Shown here: positions 24,158 through 35,310 of the stretch, piece after piece
Position numbering within the stretch: the first letter of the stretch is position 1
How the letters are laid out: each line of letters opens with the position of its first letter
Assembly (NCBI RefSeq): GCF_002811475.1
Contig: NZ_NPDL01000005.1
Span: forward strand, 52,823 to 116,822
DNA from: Leptospira hartskeerlii
GTDB taxonomy: Bacteria > Spirochaetota > Leptospiria > Leptospirales > Leptospiraceae
Length of the DNA stretch: 64,000 nt
Reading direction: 5' to 3'
Notes under the pieces: model-generated
What the model saw: the letters and a program-made list of their open reading frames with translations, nothing else
The model's database searches: none
What the model was told of the DNA's origin: nothing
Program-made: the position numbers and the translations under genes

Positions 24158-25126
24158 ATCAGGAAAGAACAATTTACTTTCGAAAACCAAGACCTGTATC
24201 GTAAGATCTGCGGGATCAACGATACAGGCGTCAAAAATTTGGAAAAACAATTGGAGATCGATCTAATCCCGAGAGGGAACGGTTTCCAAGTGGAAGGAAT
24301 TCCTACAAAGGTAGAATTTGCCTTAGATTTTTTCAGATTATTGGAAACCAATTATCGGGACAGACCGGATCGGGATTTTACGGATTCCTTCGATTTCGGT
24401 TATCTTCTTAAACAAGCTACTAAGGAAAAGAAGAAGGAAGAGCGTAAGTCGGATGACGAGCCCTTCAAGCCCAACGAAAAAATTCTCACCACCTACAAGG
24501 GAAAACATCTCTACTCCAGGACGAAAAACCAGGAAAAGTATATTCAATCTTTCTTAAATAATTTGATTACTTTCGGGATCGGTCCTGCGGGAACAGGAAA
24601 AACATTCCTTTCCGTTGCAATGGCATGCAGATTTTTGCAGAACGGGATCGTAGATAAGATCGTCCTAACAAGACCTGCGGTCGAAGCAGGAGAAAACCTT
24701 GGATTTTTACCGGGGGATCTGAACCAAAAGGTGGATCCGTATCTTCGTCCAGTATATGATGCTTTGAACGAATGTATCGGTTTTGAGAAAACCCAAGAAT
24801 ATATCGCACTTACTAAAATTGAGATCGCACCCGTTGCGTTTATGAGAGGACGGACACTTTCCAAAAGTTTTATCATTTTGGATGAGGCCCAAAACTGTAC
24901 TCTCGCTCAGCTTAAGATGATTATGACCCGTTTAGGCCGTAATTCCAGGATGTGTATCTCCGGAGACGTGACCCAAGTCGACTTAGAACATGGTAGATCC
25001 GGTTTCGATCGTGTGGTAAACTTGTTCAGACAGACCGAAGGAATTGGCCAGGTGTTTTTCGGAAAAGAAGATATCACAAGACACCCGCTGGTTGAAACCA
25101 TCGTGAGGAAGTTCGAGGAATTGTAA
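24158..25126 (+). CDS. phoH: PhoH family ATPase (probable non-canonical start)
   Basis: The core has Walker [18 protein letters not shown], then [19 protein letters not shown] and Walker [12 protein letters not shown], typical of PhoH/YbeZ proteins. The first usual start codon in frame is TTG 24239. In-frame codons 24158-24238 encode [19 protein letters not shown], which continues into the RGN segment and looks like the normal PhoH N-terminus, so translation probably begins upstream. The only candidate is ATC at 24158, nine bases after AAAGG. The ybeY gene two genes on fits the common phoH-pgpH-ybeY cluster linked to rRNA maturation. The call of family is firm; the start is an inference. Confidence 0.88.
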   Translation: MRKEQFTFENQDLYRKICGINDTGVKNLEKQLEIDLIPRGNGFQVEGIPTKVEFALDFFRLLETNYRDRPDRDFTDSFDFGYLLKQATKEKKKEERKSDDEPFKPNEKILTTYKGKHLYSRTKNQEKYIQSFLNNLITFGIGPAGTGKTFLSVAMACRFLQNGIVDKIVLTRPAVEAGENLGFLPGDLNQKVDPYLRPVYDALNECIGFEKTQEYIALTKIEIAPVAFMRGRTLSKSFIILDEAQNCTLAQLKMIMTRLGRNSRMCISGDVTQVDLEHGRSGFDRVVNLFRQTEGIGQVFFGKEDITRHPLVETIVRKFEEL

Positions 25127-27534
25127 TGTTTCCTTTGGGATCACTTTTAGAAAGAGGGATGGCTTGGATCACGGATACCTTGACCAAGATCCGTCCGATT
25201 TCTTTCGTGAGAAAATTCCAGGTGATCCTGACAGCGATCACTTTGATCATCGTGACCTGGATGTTGGCGATCCCGTTTTTCGGTCAGGATAAAATTAATC
25301 TCTCTCAAGACGGTCCTTATTCGGAAGGCAAGAATGCCTTAGATAAGGTCGTTTCCACTAAAGATATCGTTTACGAAGACGAAGAAAAAACAAAGGCCAA
25401 ACGATTAAAGGCTTTCCAATCTGCCCCGAATTTTTTCGACAGAGATTATAGAATTCTAATAGAGGTCATTCGCCCTGCCATCCAAGAGGATATGGAGAAG
25501 TATAGGGAACCAAAACCTACCGGAGAAGTGAAAACTTCTGCCGAATTGCTTGTTGCAGTTCCAAGATGGAAGAACAGATCCAAGGAAGAGTTGGAACTCC
25601 TACTTAAAACTCCTGGAAAGTCTAGGGTCCGTGATCTTGTCCAACAATATAGTAATTTAGTTTTTTCTAATTTTTGTATCTTAAGGGACCAGCCTGGAGA
25701 TTATTCCGCAATCCGTTCAGCAGAAGCCAGGGTCCGCAACTCCGGCGCGAGTGGGAACAAGGAACAAATATCTTCTGTCGAGGGAACGCTTGTGATCCCT
25801 CGTATGTATCTGTATCGAGATAGTGCTACCATAGATGCTTTGAATCGTTTAGCTGCCGAGAAGTTACAAGCAACAGATCCTCAGCTTCTTTCCGTGATCC
25901 AAAAACTTGCATTAACTTACGTATATTCTAATCCTGCCTGTACTTATAATGTAGAAGAAACCAAAAATCAAAAACAATCTGTTATGGATAGGACGGAACC
26001 TGTAAGCAGTAGGATCAATGCAGGCGAGACTATAGTAAAAGCGGGAGAAACGATCACTCCTGATATCTATCAGAAATTGTTAATAGTGAATAGATACGCG
26101 ACTCGAGCGAATATTGCGTCCATAACTTCTATTCTTTTGATCCAATCTATTTTTGTAATTATAGTTTATGCATTCTTAAAGAAGTATAATCCAAAACGTT
26201 TGAATGACGTTTCGAGTAACGTAATCGTATTCACATTGATCTGGTCCTTGGTGCTTTGGGCCTATTTGGCATCCAAGGCATTCTTCAGTTTCGAGAATAG
26301 TTACGATTCTGTCTTTTACTTTGCACTTGTGATCCCGACCGGAATGGTTTGTTTGATCTTGTCTATGATTTATGACGAACAATTGTCGATTGCGATCGGG
26401 TTCTTCCTTTCCTTCTTCGTATTTGCGGCTTCTAGATATAATCCAACTTCTTTCATTCTTGCTTTTGTAATGACTGTGGTCGCAGCTACTTACGGAAGAA
26501 AGATGAGAAAGAGGATCGATTTTATTAAGGCTGGGTTCTACATGGCCTTGGTCCAAATGCTGATCTCTTCATCCGGATATTTATTTGATTCTAGAAATTA
26601 TTGGGTGGCTGTGCCTTCCGGTTCTCATTTGAGAGACCTTTGGGAATCGAATATATTCAGATTATATTTATTATGTTTAGTGAATGGATTCGTCTGTTCC
26701 ACTTTGACCCAGCTACTACTTCCTATTTATGAGTATGTGTTCAATATTCCTACTAGGTTTAAGTTGCTGGAACTTGCAGATACCGGGCACCCATTACTGC
26801 AGGATTTGCTGACTAAGGCACCTTCTACTTATACTCATACCTTTTTAGTGGCCGCTATGTCAGAAAGAGCGGCGCAAAATTTGGAGTTGGATTGGCTTTT
26901 GACTAGAGTTGGTGTGTATTTTCACGATATAGGCAAGATCCCGAATGCCGGTTTCTTCGTAGAAAACCAACACCTGATCCCTAAAAAAGAAAACATCGAT
27001 AAGAACAATCCTGCAAAGGCTGCAAAGATAGTAATCGATCACGTCTTGGATGGAATTGAGATGGCGAAGAAGGCAAGGCTTCCTAGAGAAGTGATCGATT
27101 TTATTCCGGAACATCATGGGACTTCTACCATGGCGTTTTTCTATCATAAGGCGCTTGCGGAACTTTCTCCTTCCCAGAAGAAAAAACTGAAAAAAGCTGA
27201 CTTCCAATATCCGGGTCCTAAACCTCAGAGAAAAGAAACTGCGATTGTGATGATCGCGGATAGTTTAGAAGCCGCGAGTAGATCCTTGGAAGAAGTGACG
27301 CCAGAAGCCTTAGATGCTCTTATCACTAAGATCGTAAATGGAAAATTGGCGGAGAACCAATTGGACGAATGTGGGCTCACTTTGGGAGATCTAGAAGTTG
27401 TAAAATTCTCCTTTAAGGAAGTTCTTCTTTCTAGTCTTCACTCTAGGCCTAAATATCCTAAACCTGAGGATACAAAAGCTTTAGAAGAGAAGAATAAAAA
27501 TATCCTGGGGAAACACGCCCCTAAGAGCCACTGA
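25126..27534 (+). CDS. 7TM-HD phosphohydrolase, PgpH-type
   Basis: This 802-aa protein has one N-terminal membrane helix, a large extracytoplasmic 7TMR-HDED domain (about 60-320), seven membrane helices (about 325-560), and a C-terminal HD domain with [22 protein letters not shown] and FIPEHHGT. Proteins of this layout (PgpH) degrade cyclic di-AMP. The start overlaps the stop of phoH by one base (TAATG), and ybeY follows two bases after the stop. No cyclic di-AMP synthase is in the window. Confidence 0.93.
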   Translation: MFPLGSLLERGMAWITDTLTKIRPISFVRKFQVILTAITLIIVTWMLAIPFFGQDKINLSQDGPYSEGKNALDKVVSTKDIVYEDEEKTKAKRLKAFQSAPNFFDRDYRILIEVIRPAIQEDMEKYREPKPTGEVKTSAELLVAVPRWKNRSKEELELLLKTPGKSRVRDLVQQYSNLVFSNFCILRDQPGDYSAIRSAEARVRNSGASGNKEQISSVEGTLVIPRMYLYRDSATIDALNRLAAEKLQATDPQLLSVIQKLALTYVYSNPACTYNVEETKNQKQSVMDRTEPVSSRINAGETIVKAGETITPDIYQKLLIVNRYATRANIASITSILLIQSIFVIIVYAFLKKYNPKRLNDVSSNVIVFTLIWSLVLWAYLASKAFFSFENSYDSVFYFALVIPTGMVCLILSMIYDEQLSIAIGFFLSFFVFAASRYNPTSFILAFVMTVVAATYGRKMRKRIDFIKAGFYMALVQMLISSSGYLFDSRNYWVAVPSGSHLRDLWESNIFRLYLLCLVNGFVCSTLTQLLLPIYEYVFNIPTRFKLLELADTGHPLLQDLLTKAPSTYTHTFLVAAMSERAAQNLELDWLLTRVGVYFHDIGKIPNAGFFVENQHLIPKKENIDKNNPAKAAKIVIDHVLDGIEMAKKARLPREVIDFIPEHHGTSTMAFFYHKALAELSPSQKKKLKKADFQYPGPKPQRKETAIVMIADSLEAASRSLEEVTPEALDALITKIVNGKLAENQLDECGLTLGDLEVVKFSFKEVLLSSLHSRPKYPKPEDTKALEEKNKNILGKHAPKSH

Positions 27535-27535
27535 T

Positions 27536-28018
27536 TTGTTCGAGTTCTCTTCGGATTTCGATCCGAATTCTCTTCCTTCTTGGTTATCCGAATCTTCTCT
27601 GGAATCTCGCTGGAAAATTTTAAGTGCATTCTCTTTTCCTAATATAAATACTCATATTTCTTTGGTTTTAACTGACGATGAGTCGATTCAGGAATTAAAT
27701 CGTGTTCGCAGAGGTAAAAATTATGCGACCGACGTCCTTTCTTTTCCTTTAAGTTTTGATCTGATCCCTTGGGAACTTCCCCCGAACAAAAAGGAAAATT
27801 TCGGACCGATCTTGAGCTTAGGTGAGATTGTGATCTCTTGGGATACTTGTAAGGCCCAGGCAAAAAGTATAGGTCATAGCGAAGAAGATGAATTTTTTAG
27901 ATTATTCGTACACGGTTTTTTACATTTAATCGGTTACGATCATGAACGTGGAGAAGAAGATGAGGCTCTAATGAAGGAGAAGGAGGATCTATGTCTGGAT
28001 CTGGTCCTGGGGCCTTAA
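27536..28018 (+). CDS. ybeY: Endoribonuclease YbeY (rRNA maturation)
   Basis: This 160-aa protein has the metal-binding signature HGFLHLIGYDH (His-x3-His-x5-His) at about 125-136. The preceding TDVLSFPLSF and LGEIVISWDTC segments also belong to YbeY. It takes part in 16S rRNA 3'-end processing and ribosome quality control. The start is TTG right after the pgpH stop. Its last 28 bases overlap recO. Confidence 0.95.
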   Translation: MFEFSSDFDPNSLPSWLSESSLESRWKILSAFSFPNINTHISLVLTDDESIQELNRVRRGKNYATDVLSFPLSFDLIPWELPPNKKENFGPILSLGEIVISWDTCKAQAKSIGHSEEDEFFRLFVHGFLHLIGYDHERGEEDEALMKEKEDLCLDLVLGP

Positions 28019-28764
28019 AAAAAACCACCGGAATCGTGATGGAAAGCCGCATCCTTCCGGAAGGAGATGCATTCCTGAGACTTCTACCGGAACAAGGTGA
28101 AGTGGGAAGTTTCCGTGTTAAAGGAATTAAAAAAAGTAAAACAAGACCTATTGCTGCAGTGGAACCAGGATCTCTTACTGTATTGGACTATTATTTCACC
28201 CAAGGAAGAGAAACGTTTAATGTAAAAGAGATCGGGTTGATTAGAAGATTCGATAAGGCAAAGACTGGATATTCTGGAACCGTTTTGGTTTCTTATCTTG
28301 TAGAACTTGTTTCTTCCTTTTTGACCGAAGGCGGCTCTCATCCAATGGAATATAAACTTCTTCTGGGTGCATTGAAAGAATTGGATGAAGACGGTTATAA
28401 ACCTGTATTCCTACCTTTTTTCAAACTGAAGTTATTATACGTAGGCGGGTTTTTATCCAAGGAAATGGAATGTGCAAGCTGTGGAAAAAGTCTCTCAGAG
28501 ATCCAATCCTGCAGTTTGGACGAGAACCATTTTGAGATAGTTTGCGGAGATTGTGGAAACCCTAAACCGGATAAGTTTGGACTAGTATTATTCGTCCAAG
28601 ATTGCCTTGCATTGAGATACAGGGACTTGAAGGACAAAAAGATTTCCCTTGAACTCCTGAAGGAGGCGGATAGCTTAAGCAACCGGGCCTTAAAACCTCT
28701 TCTTGGAAAAAGACTCAAATCGGAACCTATGTTGTACGAATCCTTAGGGGAAAATCTTGGATAA
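27991..28764 (+). CDS. recO: DNA repair protein RecO
   Basis: This 257-aa protein has an N-terminal OB fold (GIVMESRILPEGDAFLRLL) and a C-terminal helical domain with two CxxC pairs (CASCGK and CGDCGN) that would bind zinc. RecO helps load RecA onto SSB-coated DNA. The start ATG lies inside ybeY (28-base overlap) after AAGGAGGA. An 8-base overlap with the next small gene follows. No recR or recF is nearby. Confidence 0.92.
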   Translation: MSGSGPGALKKTTGIVMESRILPEGDAFLRLLPEQGEVGSFRVKGIKKSKTRPIAAVEPGSLTVLDYYFTQGRETFNVKEIGLIRRFDKAKTGYSGTVLVSYLVELVSSFLTEGGSHPMEYKLLLGALKELDEDGYKPVFLPFFKLKLLYVGGFLSKEMECASCGKSLSEIQSCSLDENHFEIVCGDCGNPKPDKFGLVLFVQDCLALRYRDLKDKKISLELLKEADSLSNRALKPLLGKRLKSEPMLYESLGENLG

Positions 28765-28990
28765 ACTTTTTAAAACAGCATTTTTACTTATCTATACATT
28801 GGGCTTGGTTTTTCTGATCGTTCTTCAGGAAAGATGGGGGAAGAAGGATTCTGTGCCTCGTCCTGCTATTGCCGAGGCCTCCAGAAAATGCCAATATCTT
28901 GAATGTATCCTTAGGGAGAAAAATCTGGTTCTTGGGGCGCTGGATAAAAGTTGGAAACAGATCGGAACGAAAAGATTGTTTCCAGATTAA
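28757..28990 (+). CDS. Small single-pass membrane protein, 77 aa
   Basis: This is a short open frame starting with TTG inside the end of recO. It has one hydrophobic helix (AFLLIYTLGLVFLIVL) followed by a basic, cysteine-containing tail (KCQYLEC). I do not recognise a family. It lies between recO and argS in the same direction with normal codon use, so it is likely translated. Function unknown. Confidence 0.6.
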   Translation: MDKLFKTAFLLIYTLGLVFLIVLQERWGKKDSVPRPAIAEASRKCQYLECILREKNLVLGALDKSWKQIGTKRLFPD

Positions 28991-29032
28991 GATGATGCCC
29001 GCTAAAAAATAGGAACTACTACAAAAGACAGA

Positions 29033-30799
29033 ATGAAAGAAACGGAAATTCTTAAACAACTCGTTTTAGAAGCTTTAAAGGAAGGAGTAAAACTCTATTG
29101 TGAAAAAGAAGCGCCTAACGTTTCTTTTTCAGATCTAAGGATTCGAATAGAATATTCTAGGGAAGAATCCTTCGGAGATTATTCCACTTCTTTCGCTTTG
29201 GAAAATTCGAAGCTGCTCGGCAAGAAACCTTTGGATTCAGCTGCACTTCTGGTGAGTTACCTTCAGGCAAAGACGGATCTTTTTGAAAAGGTGGACTTTA
29301 CTCCTCCCGGCTTCGTAAATTTTAGGGTCTCTCCTTCCTTCCTGATCCGTTTTTTGGAAAACACGGTCCAGAAAAATGACATTTTTCCTAAATTAGAAAA
29401 TCCTAAAAAAGTAAATTTGGAATTTGTAAGCGCGAATCCAACGGGACCGCTAAATATTGTGTCCGCAAGAGCAGCGGCTACCGGAGAAGCTTTTGCAAAT
29501 CTACTCAAAGCAGTAGGACATTCAGTAGATAAGGAATTTTACGTAAACGATTATGGAAACCAGGTATTTTTACTTGGAGTTTCTACATTGGTGCGTATCA
29601 GGGAAGCTCTGGGAGAATCTTTTTCCATTCAAGAGAATGCGGAAGACGGACGGTCGATTGAAGAATTACTCTCCCAAAACGTGATCCCTGCAGAAGGATA
29701 TAGAGGAGATTACCTCAATATCATCGCAAAACAATTATTAGAAAATTCGAATACTGAAAAAGAGATCAAGTCCCATCTTGAAAAAAAGGAATATTCAGCT
29801 CTCGCGGAAAAATGTTCCCGCTGGACCGTTGAATCTAATTTGATCTGGCAAAAAAAAGATCTAGATCTATTCGGAGTAGGCTTCGATCGATTCTTCTCTG
29901 AGACAACACTTCATATGTCCGGAAAGGTTTTGGGAGTTCTGGAAAATCTAAAAAAATCCGGCAAAGTTTTTGAAGAAGAAGGAAAACAGCTCTTTAGATC
30001 GGAAGATTATGGAGACGACAAAAATCGCGTTGTGGTCCGGGATGATGGACGTCCTACATATCTTCTTGCTGATATAGCTTATCACAATGATAAAATTTCC
30101 AGGGGATATGAGAAGATCATAGATATCTGGGGACCGGATCATCACGGATATATCGCAAGGCTTGCAGGTGCTGTCCAAGCATTGGGTTTTCCTAAAGAAA
30201 ATTTCCAAGTGATCATCGCGCAACAAGTGAATCTTCTGATGGCAGGACAGAAGATGAAGATGAGTAAACGTGCGGGAGAATTCCAAACCATGGAAGATCT
30301 TTTGGGATATTTGGGAAAACATGCGAAAGATGTAGCCCGTTACTTTTTTACAATGAGGTCCTTGGATTCCCCTCTGGATTTTGATCTGGATTTGGCTAAG
30401 GATGAGTCTGATAAAAATCCCGTATTCTATCTACAATACGCGCATGCGAGAGTTTGTTCTATCTTCAGAGAAGTAGGGACAAGCTCGGATGCAAAAGCAT
30501 TAGAAAATCTTGAAATGACAGAAGAGAGAAAAAGACTTCTCTTCTGGATCTCTCGTTTTCCGGAAGAAGTGTTGGACGCTGCTGCAACCTTGGAGCCTCA
30601 TCGGATAGCAAATTATCTCCAAAATCTTGCAAGGGCATTTACTCAATTCTATATAGCTAAGAATAATAGGCTGAAAGATTCGGATGAGTCGACAAGACTG
30701 GGACTCGCGAGAATTTGCCAAGCTGTTCGTGTTGTGCTCTCGGAAGGTTTAGCTCTGCTTGGAGTTTCGGCTCCGGAGAGATTGGAGAAAGAAAATTGA
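29033..30799 (+). CDS. argS: Arginine-tRNA ligase with altered HIGH motif
   Basis: This 588-aa class I synthetase has the N-terminal Arg-N domain, the core with SANPTGPL then [12 protein letters not shown], a KMSKR loop ([12 protein letters not shown], about 408), and the DALR anticodon domain at the end. The usual HIGH signature that follows SANPTGPL is N141-I142-V143-S144, so both histidines are missing while KMSKR is kept. It charges tRNA-Arg. Whether other spirochaetes share this form was not checked. The stop overlaps cinA by 4 bases. Confidence 0.95.
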   Translation: MKETEILKQLVLEALKEGVKLYCEKEAPNVSFSDLRIRIEYSREESFGDYSTSFALENSKLLGKKPLDSAALLVSYLQAKTDLFEKVDFTPPGFVNFRVSPSFLIRFLENTVQKNDIFPKLENPKKVNLEFVSANPTGPLNIVSARAAATGEAFANLLKAVGHSVDKEFYVNDYGNQVFLLGVSTLVRIREALGESFSIQENAEDGRSIEELLSQNVIPAEGYRGDYLNIIAKQLLENSNTEKEIKSHLEKKEYSALAEKCSRWTVESNLIWQKKDLDLFGVGFDRFFSETTLHMSGKVLGVLENLKKSGKVFEEEGKQLFRSEDYGDDKNRVVVRDDGRPTYLLADIAYHNDKISRGYEKIIDIWGPDHHGYIARLAGAVQALGFPKENFQVIIAQQVNLLMAGQKMKMSKRAGEFQTMEDLLGYLGKHAKDVARYFFTMRSLDSPLDFDLDLAKDESDKNPVFYLQYAHARVCSIFREVGTSSDAKALENLEMTEERKRLLFWISRFPEEVLDAAATLEPHRIANYLQNLARAFTQFYIAKNNRLKDSDESTRLGLARICQAVRVVLSEGLALLGVSAPERLEKEN

Positions 30800-32052
30800 A
30801 TTCCCCTCGGGTTATAGTAATTTCCACGGGTTCAGAGCTGACTGCGGGAAGAAGCCAAGATACAAATTCTTCCTGGATCGCTAACGAACTTTTCGGATTA
30901 GGGTATTCGACTGAAAAATTCCTAGTATTGCCTGATGATCCTAAACTAATCCGAGAAGAACTGAAAAATTTGGCTGCCGGAGCTTCCAAAGAAAATCCAG
31001 TCCTTCTTGTGATGACCGGCGGACTCGGACCTACCGAAGATGATTATACTTTAGAAGTAGTTTGTGAACTTACTTCTTCTAAAGCTGTGCTGAACGAAAA
31101 AGCGCATGATAGGTTGCAGGCTTTGTATCGGCTTCGTGGAAAAGGCTTCCAAGAGGCACTGACTACTGCGTTACGCCAAGTTTCTATTCCTTCTAATTCG
31201 ACCGTTTTGAATAACTCCGTTGGAATTGCTCCTGGATTCTGGTCGGAGCTCCAATCTGGCGCTTACTTGGCATGTATGCCAGGAGTTCCTTCCGAGATGG
31301 TGGCAATGTTCAAAGAGGAATTAGTTCCTCTTATCCAGAAACAATTCCATTCAGGCGAACTATATTCAGATTTTCTGTTTATCTGGGGAATGAGCGAGTC
31401 CTTATTCCAACAGGAATTTATAGAAGGTATTGAAGCTTTAAAGAACGGAAAAGCAGTCTGGGGAGTTGCCGCAAAAAAAGGATTTATCCGAGTCACCTAC
31501 CAATCTCAAAACAAGAATTTAGTTGAAGACTTGATCCAAAAGACCAAGGAGAAATACGGCGGACTTTGTACAGGGGACTTATTCGAAGAATTCCCCAAAC
31601 TTCTCGCAGAAAGAAAACTAACCATCGGAACGATCGAAAGTTGTACAGGCGGACTCGTTGCTAAGATACTTACCGACCGAGCAGGATCTTCCGATTACTT
31701 TTTAGGATCTATAGTTAGTTATTCCAATCTGATCAAAGAAAATATAGTAGGGGTAAAAAGAGAGACCCTAGAGGCTCATGGGGCAGTGAGTGAGGAAACC
31801 GCAACAGAAATGGCGGATAACGGAGCAAAACTTCTCGGAACTGATTTAGCAATCAGCATTACCGGGATTGCCGGGCCGGGCGGTGGAACTCCTACAAAAA
31901 AAGTAGGAACTGTATTTATAGGAACTCACATCAAAGGTGAAAAAACAGAAGTGAAGGAACTCTTTCTTCCATTCAAGAGAGAACTCTTCCGAGAAGTGGT
32001 GGCCGCTACTTCTCTTTATTTAATGTACAATCGATTGAGGAAACTCGTATGA
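30796..32052 (+). CDS. cinA: CinA-like protein (competence/damage-inducible, nicotinamide-nucleotide amidase)
   Basis: I place the start at TTG 30796 (overlap TTGA with argS, GGAGAAAG upstream); an upstream in-frame ATG inside argS would add 27 unrelated residues. The 418-aa product has the MoCF-like N-terminal domain ([31 protein letters not shown]) and a C-terminal amidase domain ([30 protein letters not shown]). CinA proteins hydrolyse NMN and recycle damaged pyridine nucleotides. The next gene overlaps by 4 bases. Confidence 0.94.
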   Translation: MNSPRVIVISTGSELTAGRSQDTNSSWIANELFGLGYSTEKFLVLPDDPKLIREELKNLAAGASKENPVLLVMTGGLGPTEDDYTLEVVCELTSSKAVLNEKAHDRLQALYRLRGKGFQEALTTALRQVSIPSNSTVLNNSVGIAPGFWSELQSGAYLACMPGVPSEMVAMFKEELVPLIQKQFHSGELYSDFLFIWGMSESLFQQEFIEGIEALKNGKAVWGVAAKKGFIRVTYQSQNKNLVEDLIQKTKEKYGGLCTGDLFEEFPKLLAERKLTIGTIESCTGGLVAKILTDRAGSSDYFLGSIVSYSNLIKENIVGVKRETLEAHGAVSEETATEMADNGAKLLGTDLAISITGIAGPGGGTPTKKVGTVFIGTHIKGEKTEVKELFLPFKRELFREVVAATSLYLMYNRLRKLV

Positions 32053-33137
32053 TCTATAGGATTTTAGCCCTAAGCTTAGTATTCTTTTTAGGGTTTTATT
32101 ATTTTTTAGGGAATCCATACGAGTCTGCGAGAACAATACAAAAAACTTGGTATTGGAACAAAGAATCCAAGTTAGCCAGCTTTCCTGATCCTCGCAGTGA
32201 TTTCGATCCGGAGAGAACTTTAAACGGATATAAAACTAAAACTTCTTATATCAGAATTCCATGGGGAGAATCCATTCCGACCGACGATTCACTTCGGATA
32301 GAATATCCACTCAGAGCCAAAGGGTATTTGGCTTATAAAAAGATCGGAAGTTCAGTGGAGTTTTTTTCAGAGGCCGGAGAATTACTTTGGACCAAAGATT
32401 ATAAAAGTTATCCTCGAATCCATCCTGATGGGAATTTGGTCCTTTTTTTATCCGGAGATAATAACCAAGTTTTAGTTTCCGATATTAACGGAAATTCTTT
32501 GGGCGCGAAAAAACTTGACGGTAGATTTTTAACTGATATCTCATTTGCTCCAAAAGGAATTTCTAATGGAGAGACTGCAGTCATATTTTCAGGCGGAGAA
32601 TTATTCCTTTTAGATGGGAAAGGTGAAAAACTTTTCGAAGCCATATTAGGTGAGAAGGAACCTGTATTTGCGAAAAGCCTTTCTATCTCAGCAAACGGAC
32701 AGAAGATCGCAGTTCACTTCTTGAAAAACAATCGAGACTTTATTCGAGTATACGATAGAGACGGATCCGAATCGGAAGAATGGAATCTCGGCAGAGTGAT
32801 CCCTTATAAAGTGAATCTTGCAGTTTCGGATAATGGTGGAGTGCTTGCCGGCTTCTCAGATAAACTGACCTTATATTCTAAATCAGGAAAAATACTCTTC
32901 GAAAAAAATCGAAACAAAATACAATCAGTATATCAAACTGTATTCCATTCAGGTTCTTGGTTTGCAGGAGAATGGGAAGGAAACTTATTCTTCTTAGATG
33001 AAGAAGGTCATATTCTTAAGGAAGAAAAGATCCGTACTGGAGAAAAACCCTTTCGTTTTTATTCTTCTGGCCGCAATGGAGAAGCCTTCTTAGAAGGCGG
33101 GAATGATATAGTTCTTTATCGCGAACTGGCGAGATAA
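32049..33137 (+). CDS. Membrane-anchored beta-propeller-like protein
   Basis: This 362-aa protein has an N-terminal membrane anchor (about 4-20). The rest is made of beta-strand repeats such as VEFFSEAGELLW, LFLLDGKGEKLFE, LTLYSKSGKILFE and LFFLDEEGHILKEE, spaced by about 40-60 residues. This resembles a six- or seven-bladed propeller of the PQQ/WD type, but no signature is clear enough for a family. The anchor suggests the propeller faces the periplasm. It overlaps cinA by 4 bases and is probably cotranscribed with it. Function unknown. Confidence 0.65.
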   Translation: MIYRILALSLVFFLGFYYFLGNPYESARTIQKTWYWNKESKLASFPDPRSDFDPERTLNGYKTKTSYIRIPWGESIPTDDSLRIEYPLRAKGYLAYKKIGSSVEFFSEAGELLWTKDYKSYPRIHPDGNLVLFLSGDNNQVLVSDINGNSLGAKKLDGRFLTDISFAPKGISNGETAVIFSGGELFLLDGKGEKLFEAILGEKEPVFAKSLSISANGQKIAVHFLKNNRDFIRVYDRDGSESEEWNLGRVIPYKVNLAVSDNGGVLAGFSDKLTLYSKSGKILFEKNRNKIQSVYQTVFHSGSWFAGEWEGNLFFLDEEGHILKEEKIRTGEKPFRFYSSGRNGEAFLEGGNDIVLYRELAR

Positions 33138-33146
33138 AGATTGCGA

Positions 33147-33162
33147 TGTTGGAGTTCCAACA
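33147..33162. repeat. Inverted repeat TGTTGGAGTTCCAACA between convergent genes
   Basis: Seven-base arms (TGTTGGA / TCCAACA) flank a GT centre. The inner 14 bases also occur at 5322-5335. The site lies in the 42-base gap between two convergent genes, so it could be a small dispersed repeat or part of a terminator, but no T run is present. Confidence 0.5.
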
Positions 33163-33179
33163 CGCGAGTACTACGGTGC

Positions 33180-34175
33180 TCAAACCTCGTAGATCGAAAG
33201 TGACTTATAACCCTTATTTGTCTGCTTGTCCAGTAACGCAATGATCTCCGTCCTTGTGTCCTTCTCTATATTAAAGATCAACTGGTCCGAGATCTCTCTA
33301 CAGATATACAAACCTCGACCATGAGAATCCGCGAGTCCTGCAGGCAAACCTGTAGGACTATCTACAGTAATATGTCTGTCCAAACGTTTTAAAATTTCTT
33401 TTTTGTTCAGAGAACCGAAATGATCTCGAACTACAACAATATATGAATTTTCCGCAATCCCATAACCTATTTCAAAATAATCCGTGTCTGCGAGTTGAAT
33501 ATGTTCCAAAGGAACCAAAAGGTCTCTAGATGGAAGTTCATACTGATACTTTGAATTTCCTTTGGAGTCTCTTGGAGCGCGGATCATTGCGTTAGAAGTT
33601 AACTCTTCTAGAATCTGATGAACTGCATTGGGAGCTCCTTTTTCGATCAGGAATTTACCAACACGATTGCAAATATAATTCCTGTCTTTATCAGAGCTGA
33701 TCTTGCGGAACACGATCCCGTTTTCCGGAGGAACTAAGAATACTTCTTCTCCCTCTCCTTCTAAGATCTTGAAGTCCGGACCGAAATATTTTTCTACTCC
33801 GAAAATATCTTTGTAGAGAAGTTTTTTGACCATCACTGTGATCAGATTGATATCCAAAAAAGAATATTTAGGAATGATATTCCAGATATCATGTTGGTAA
33901 GCGAAGTTAATGTAATCGTTAATATTATAAGCGGTCATCAAGGAATACTGGACGGAAGGATATTCCTTTTGGATGGTCTTGATCAGATCTAACCCAGACT
34001 TTCCTGGCATACGTATATCAGTGATTACCAGATCTATATGTTCGTTAGAAAGAATTTTAACCGCCTCATCGTAATTTTCCGCATCGAAAACTTCGTAATC
34101 TCGGATCAGAATATCTTTTACTGCCTCCCGGATGGAGTGTATATCTTCTACTACTAAGATACGATGATTGGACAA
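33180..34175 (-). CDS. Response regulator with C-terminal ATPase-like output domain
   Basis: This 331-aa protein has a receiver domain at 1-120 with acidic pair E10-D11, phospho-acceptor D53 ([12 protein letters not shown]) and SLMTAYN. The C-terminal 180 residues contain [17 protein letters not shown] (an N-box-like helix) and [17 protein letters not shown] (a G-box), which resemble the histidine-kinase-like ATPase fold of anti-sigma factors such as RsbW. No DNA-binding domain is present. It lies one base after its partner kinase and is probably cotranscribed. It may signal to a sigma-factor regulator or another protein, but the target is unknown. Confidence 0.8.
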   Translation of the reverse strand: MSNHRILVVEDIHSIREAVKDILIRDYEVFDAENYDEAVKILSNEHIDLVITDIRMPGKSGLDLIKTIQKEYPSVQYSLMTAYNINDYINFAYQHDIWNIIPKYSFLDINLITVMVKKLLYKDIFGVEKYFGPDFKILEGEGEEVFLVPPENGIVFRKISSDKDRNYICNRVGKFLIEKGAPNAVHQILEELTSNAMIRAPRDSKGNSKYQYELPSRDLLVPLEHIQLADTDYFEIGYGIAENSYIVVVRDHFGSLNKKEILKRLDRHITVDSPTGLPAGLADSHGRGLYICREISDQLIFNIEKDTRTEIIALLDKQTNKGYKSLSIYEV

Positions 34176-34176
34176 T

Positions 34177-35310
34177 TTAGTTTCCTTTTGGTTGTACTAA
34201 TGGAAGAGAAATTTTAAATCTGGTCCTTCTATCATAAGAACGAACAGTTAATTCTCCTGAATGTTCCCTTACGATGGAATGGCAGATGGAAAGTCCGAGA
34301 CCTGTTCCGATCCCGGACTTATTTTTGGAAAAGAATGGAGAGAAAATTTTATCCAGCATATCTTCCGGAATTCCTCCAGCGGTATCTTCCACAAAAATAT
34401 GCATCATATTACGAGTGCGCCTGACTTCTACTTTGATCTTACCTTCTCCGTAATCATAAGCTTGCAGAGAATTTTTGAAAAGATTAATAAACAATCTCTC
34501 CATCTTGACTGGATTAAATTGGAAGGTCATGCCAGGTTCGCTTAAAATTTCCCATTCAGTATTTTTAGAAAGAACGGGATAGACCCAAGTAACAGAGTCC
34601 TTTGCCTTCATTATGGTTTCATGAATATCTGCATTTGTAGTTACTAATTTGTCAGGCTTAGCAAAACTGATCACATCCAACACGATCATCGCCGCACGAG
34701 TAAGATCTTCTTTGATCATCTCTAATCTTTTACGGAAAAACGCAGGATCCATGCTTGATAGATTATTCATCAAGTTTTGAAGTGTGAGGCTCATACCCGT
34801 AAGTGGGTTATTCAACTCATGGGCTACACCGGAGATAAAAATACCAAGGGAAGCAAGGTTACGTATCCTAAGGTTCTCTTCTTCTTTTTCTTTGATACGA
34901 GTGATATTACTGATTTTTTCTACGATCGAAACTATACTTCCATCCTTACGAATTGGGAAAAAATCTAAATATAAGGTCTCTTTTTGATCGTTCGCTACGT
35001 GAAATATCTCACGCCCAACTTCTCCCTTTCCTTCGAACCCAGCATCAAAGTCGGGTTCATTTTCATGATGATCTTTCATCGGACAGTAAGGACAAACTGC
35101 AGAACGGTTGTACAGAATTTCGTAACACTTTCTGCCGAGGATAGAAGGGAAGTCAGGCTCACTCGAAAATTCGAGAGTGGCCTTATTTACACGACGGACC
35201 CGGAAGCCTGAGTCTATCAGAACTAGGGGCTCCGTGATTCCGTCCAGAATTGCTTGGAGTTCCTCCGCTCTTTCGTGGAGGTTTTCCATTAGGGATGACA
35301 TCCGGATCAA
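34177..35310 (-). CDS. PAS sensor histidine kinase with cysteine-rich PAS loop
   Basis: This 377-aa kinase has a PAS domain (about 15-140), a HisKA dimerisation helix with phospho-acceptor H164 in [12 protein letters not shown], and a HATPase domain with an N-box (FKNSLQAY), [11 protein letters not shown] and [18 protein letters not shown]. It lacks membrane segments, so it senses a cytoplasmic signal. The PAS contains C62 and the pair C73-x2-C76 (AVCPYCPM), which may bind a metal or react to redox state. The start is TTG (TTGA overlap with the upstream gene). It pairs with the response regulator downstream. Confidence 0.92.
   Translation of the reverse strand: MIRMSSLMENLHERAEELQAILDGITEPLVLIDSGFRVRRVNKATLEFSSEPDFPSILGRKCYEILYNRSAVCPYCPMKDHHENEPDFDAGFEGKGEVGREIFHVANDQKETLYLDFFPIRKDGSIVSIVEKISNITRIKEKEEENLRIRNLASLGIFISGVAHELNNPLTGMSLTLQNLMNNLSSMDPAFFRKRLEMIKEDLTRAAMIVLDVISFAKPDKLVTTNADIHETIMKAKDSVTWVYPVLSKNTEWEILSEPGMTFQFNPVKMERLFINLFKNSLQAYDYGEGKIKVEVRRTRNMMHIFVEDTAGGIPEDMLDKIFSPFFSKNKSGIGTGLGLSICHSIVREHSGELTVRSYDRRTRFKISLPLVQPKGN

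Noticed and set aside
30715..30795. Upstream extension of cinA inside argS
   Set aside because: The added residues are argS codons in another frame; the TTG at 30796 has a ribosome binding site and gives the normal CinA start.
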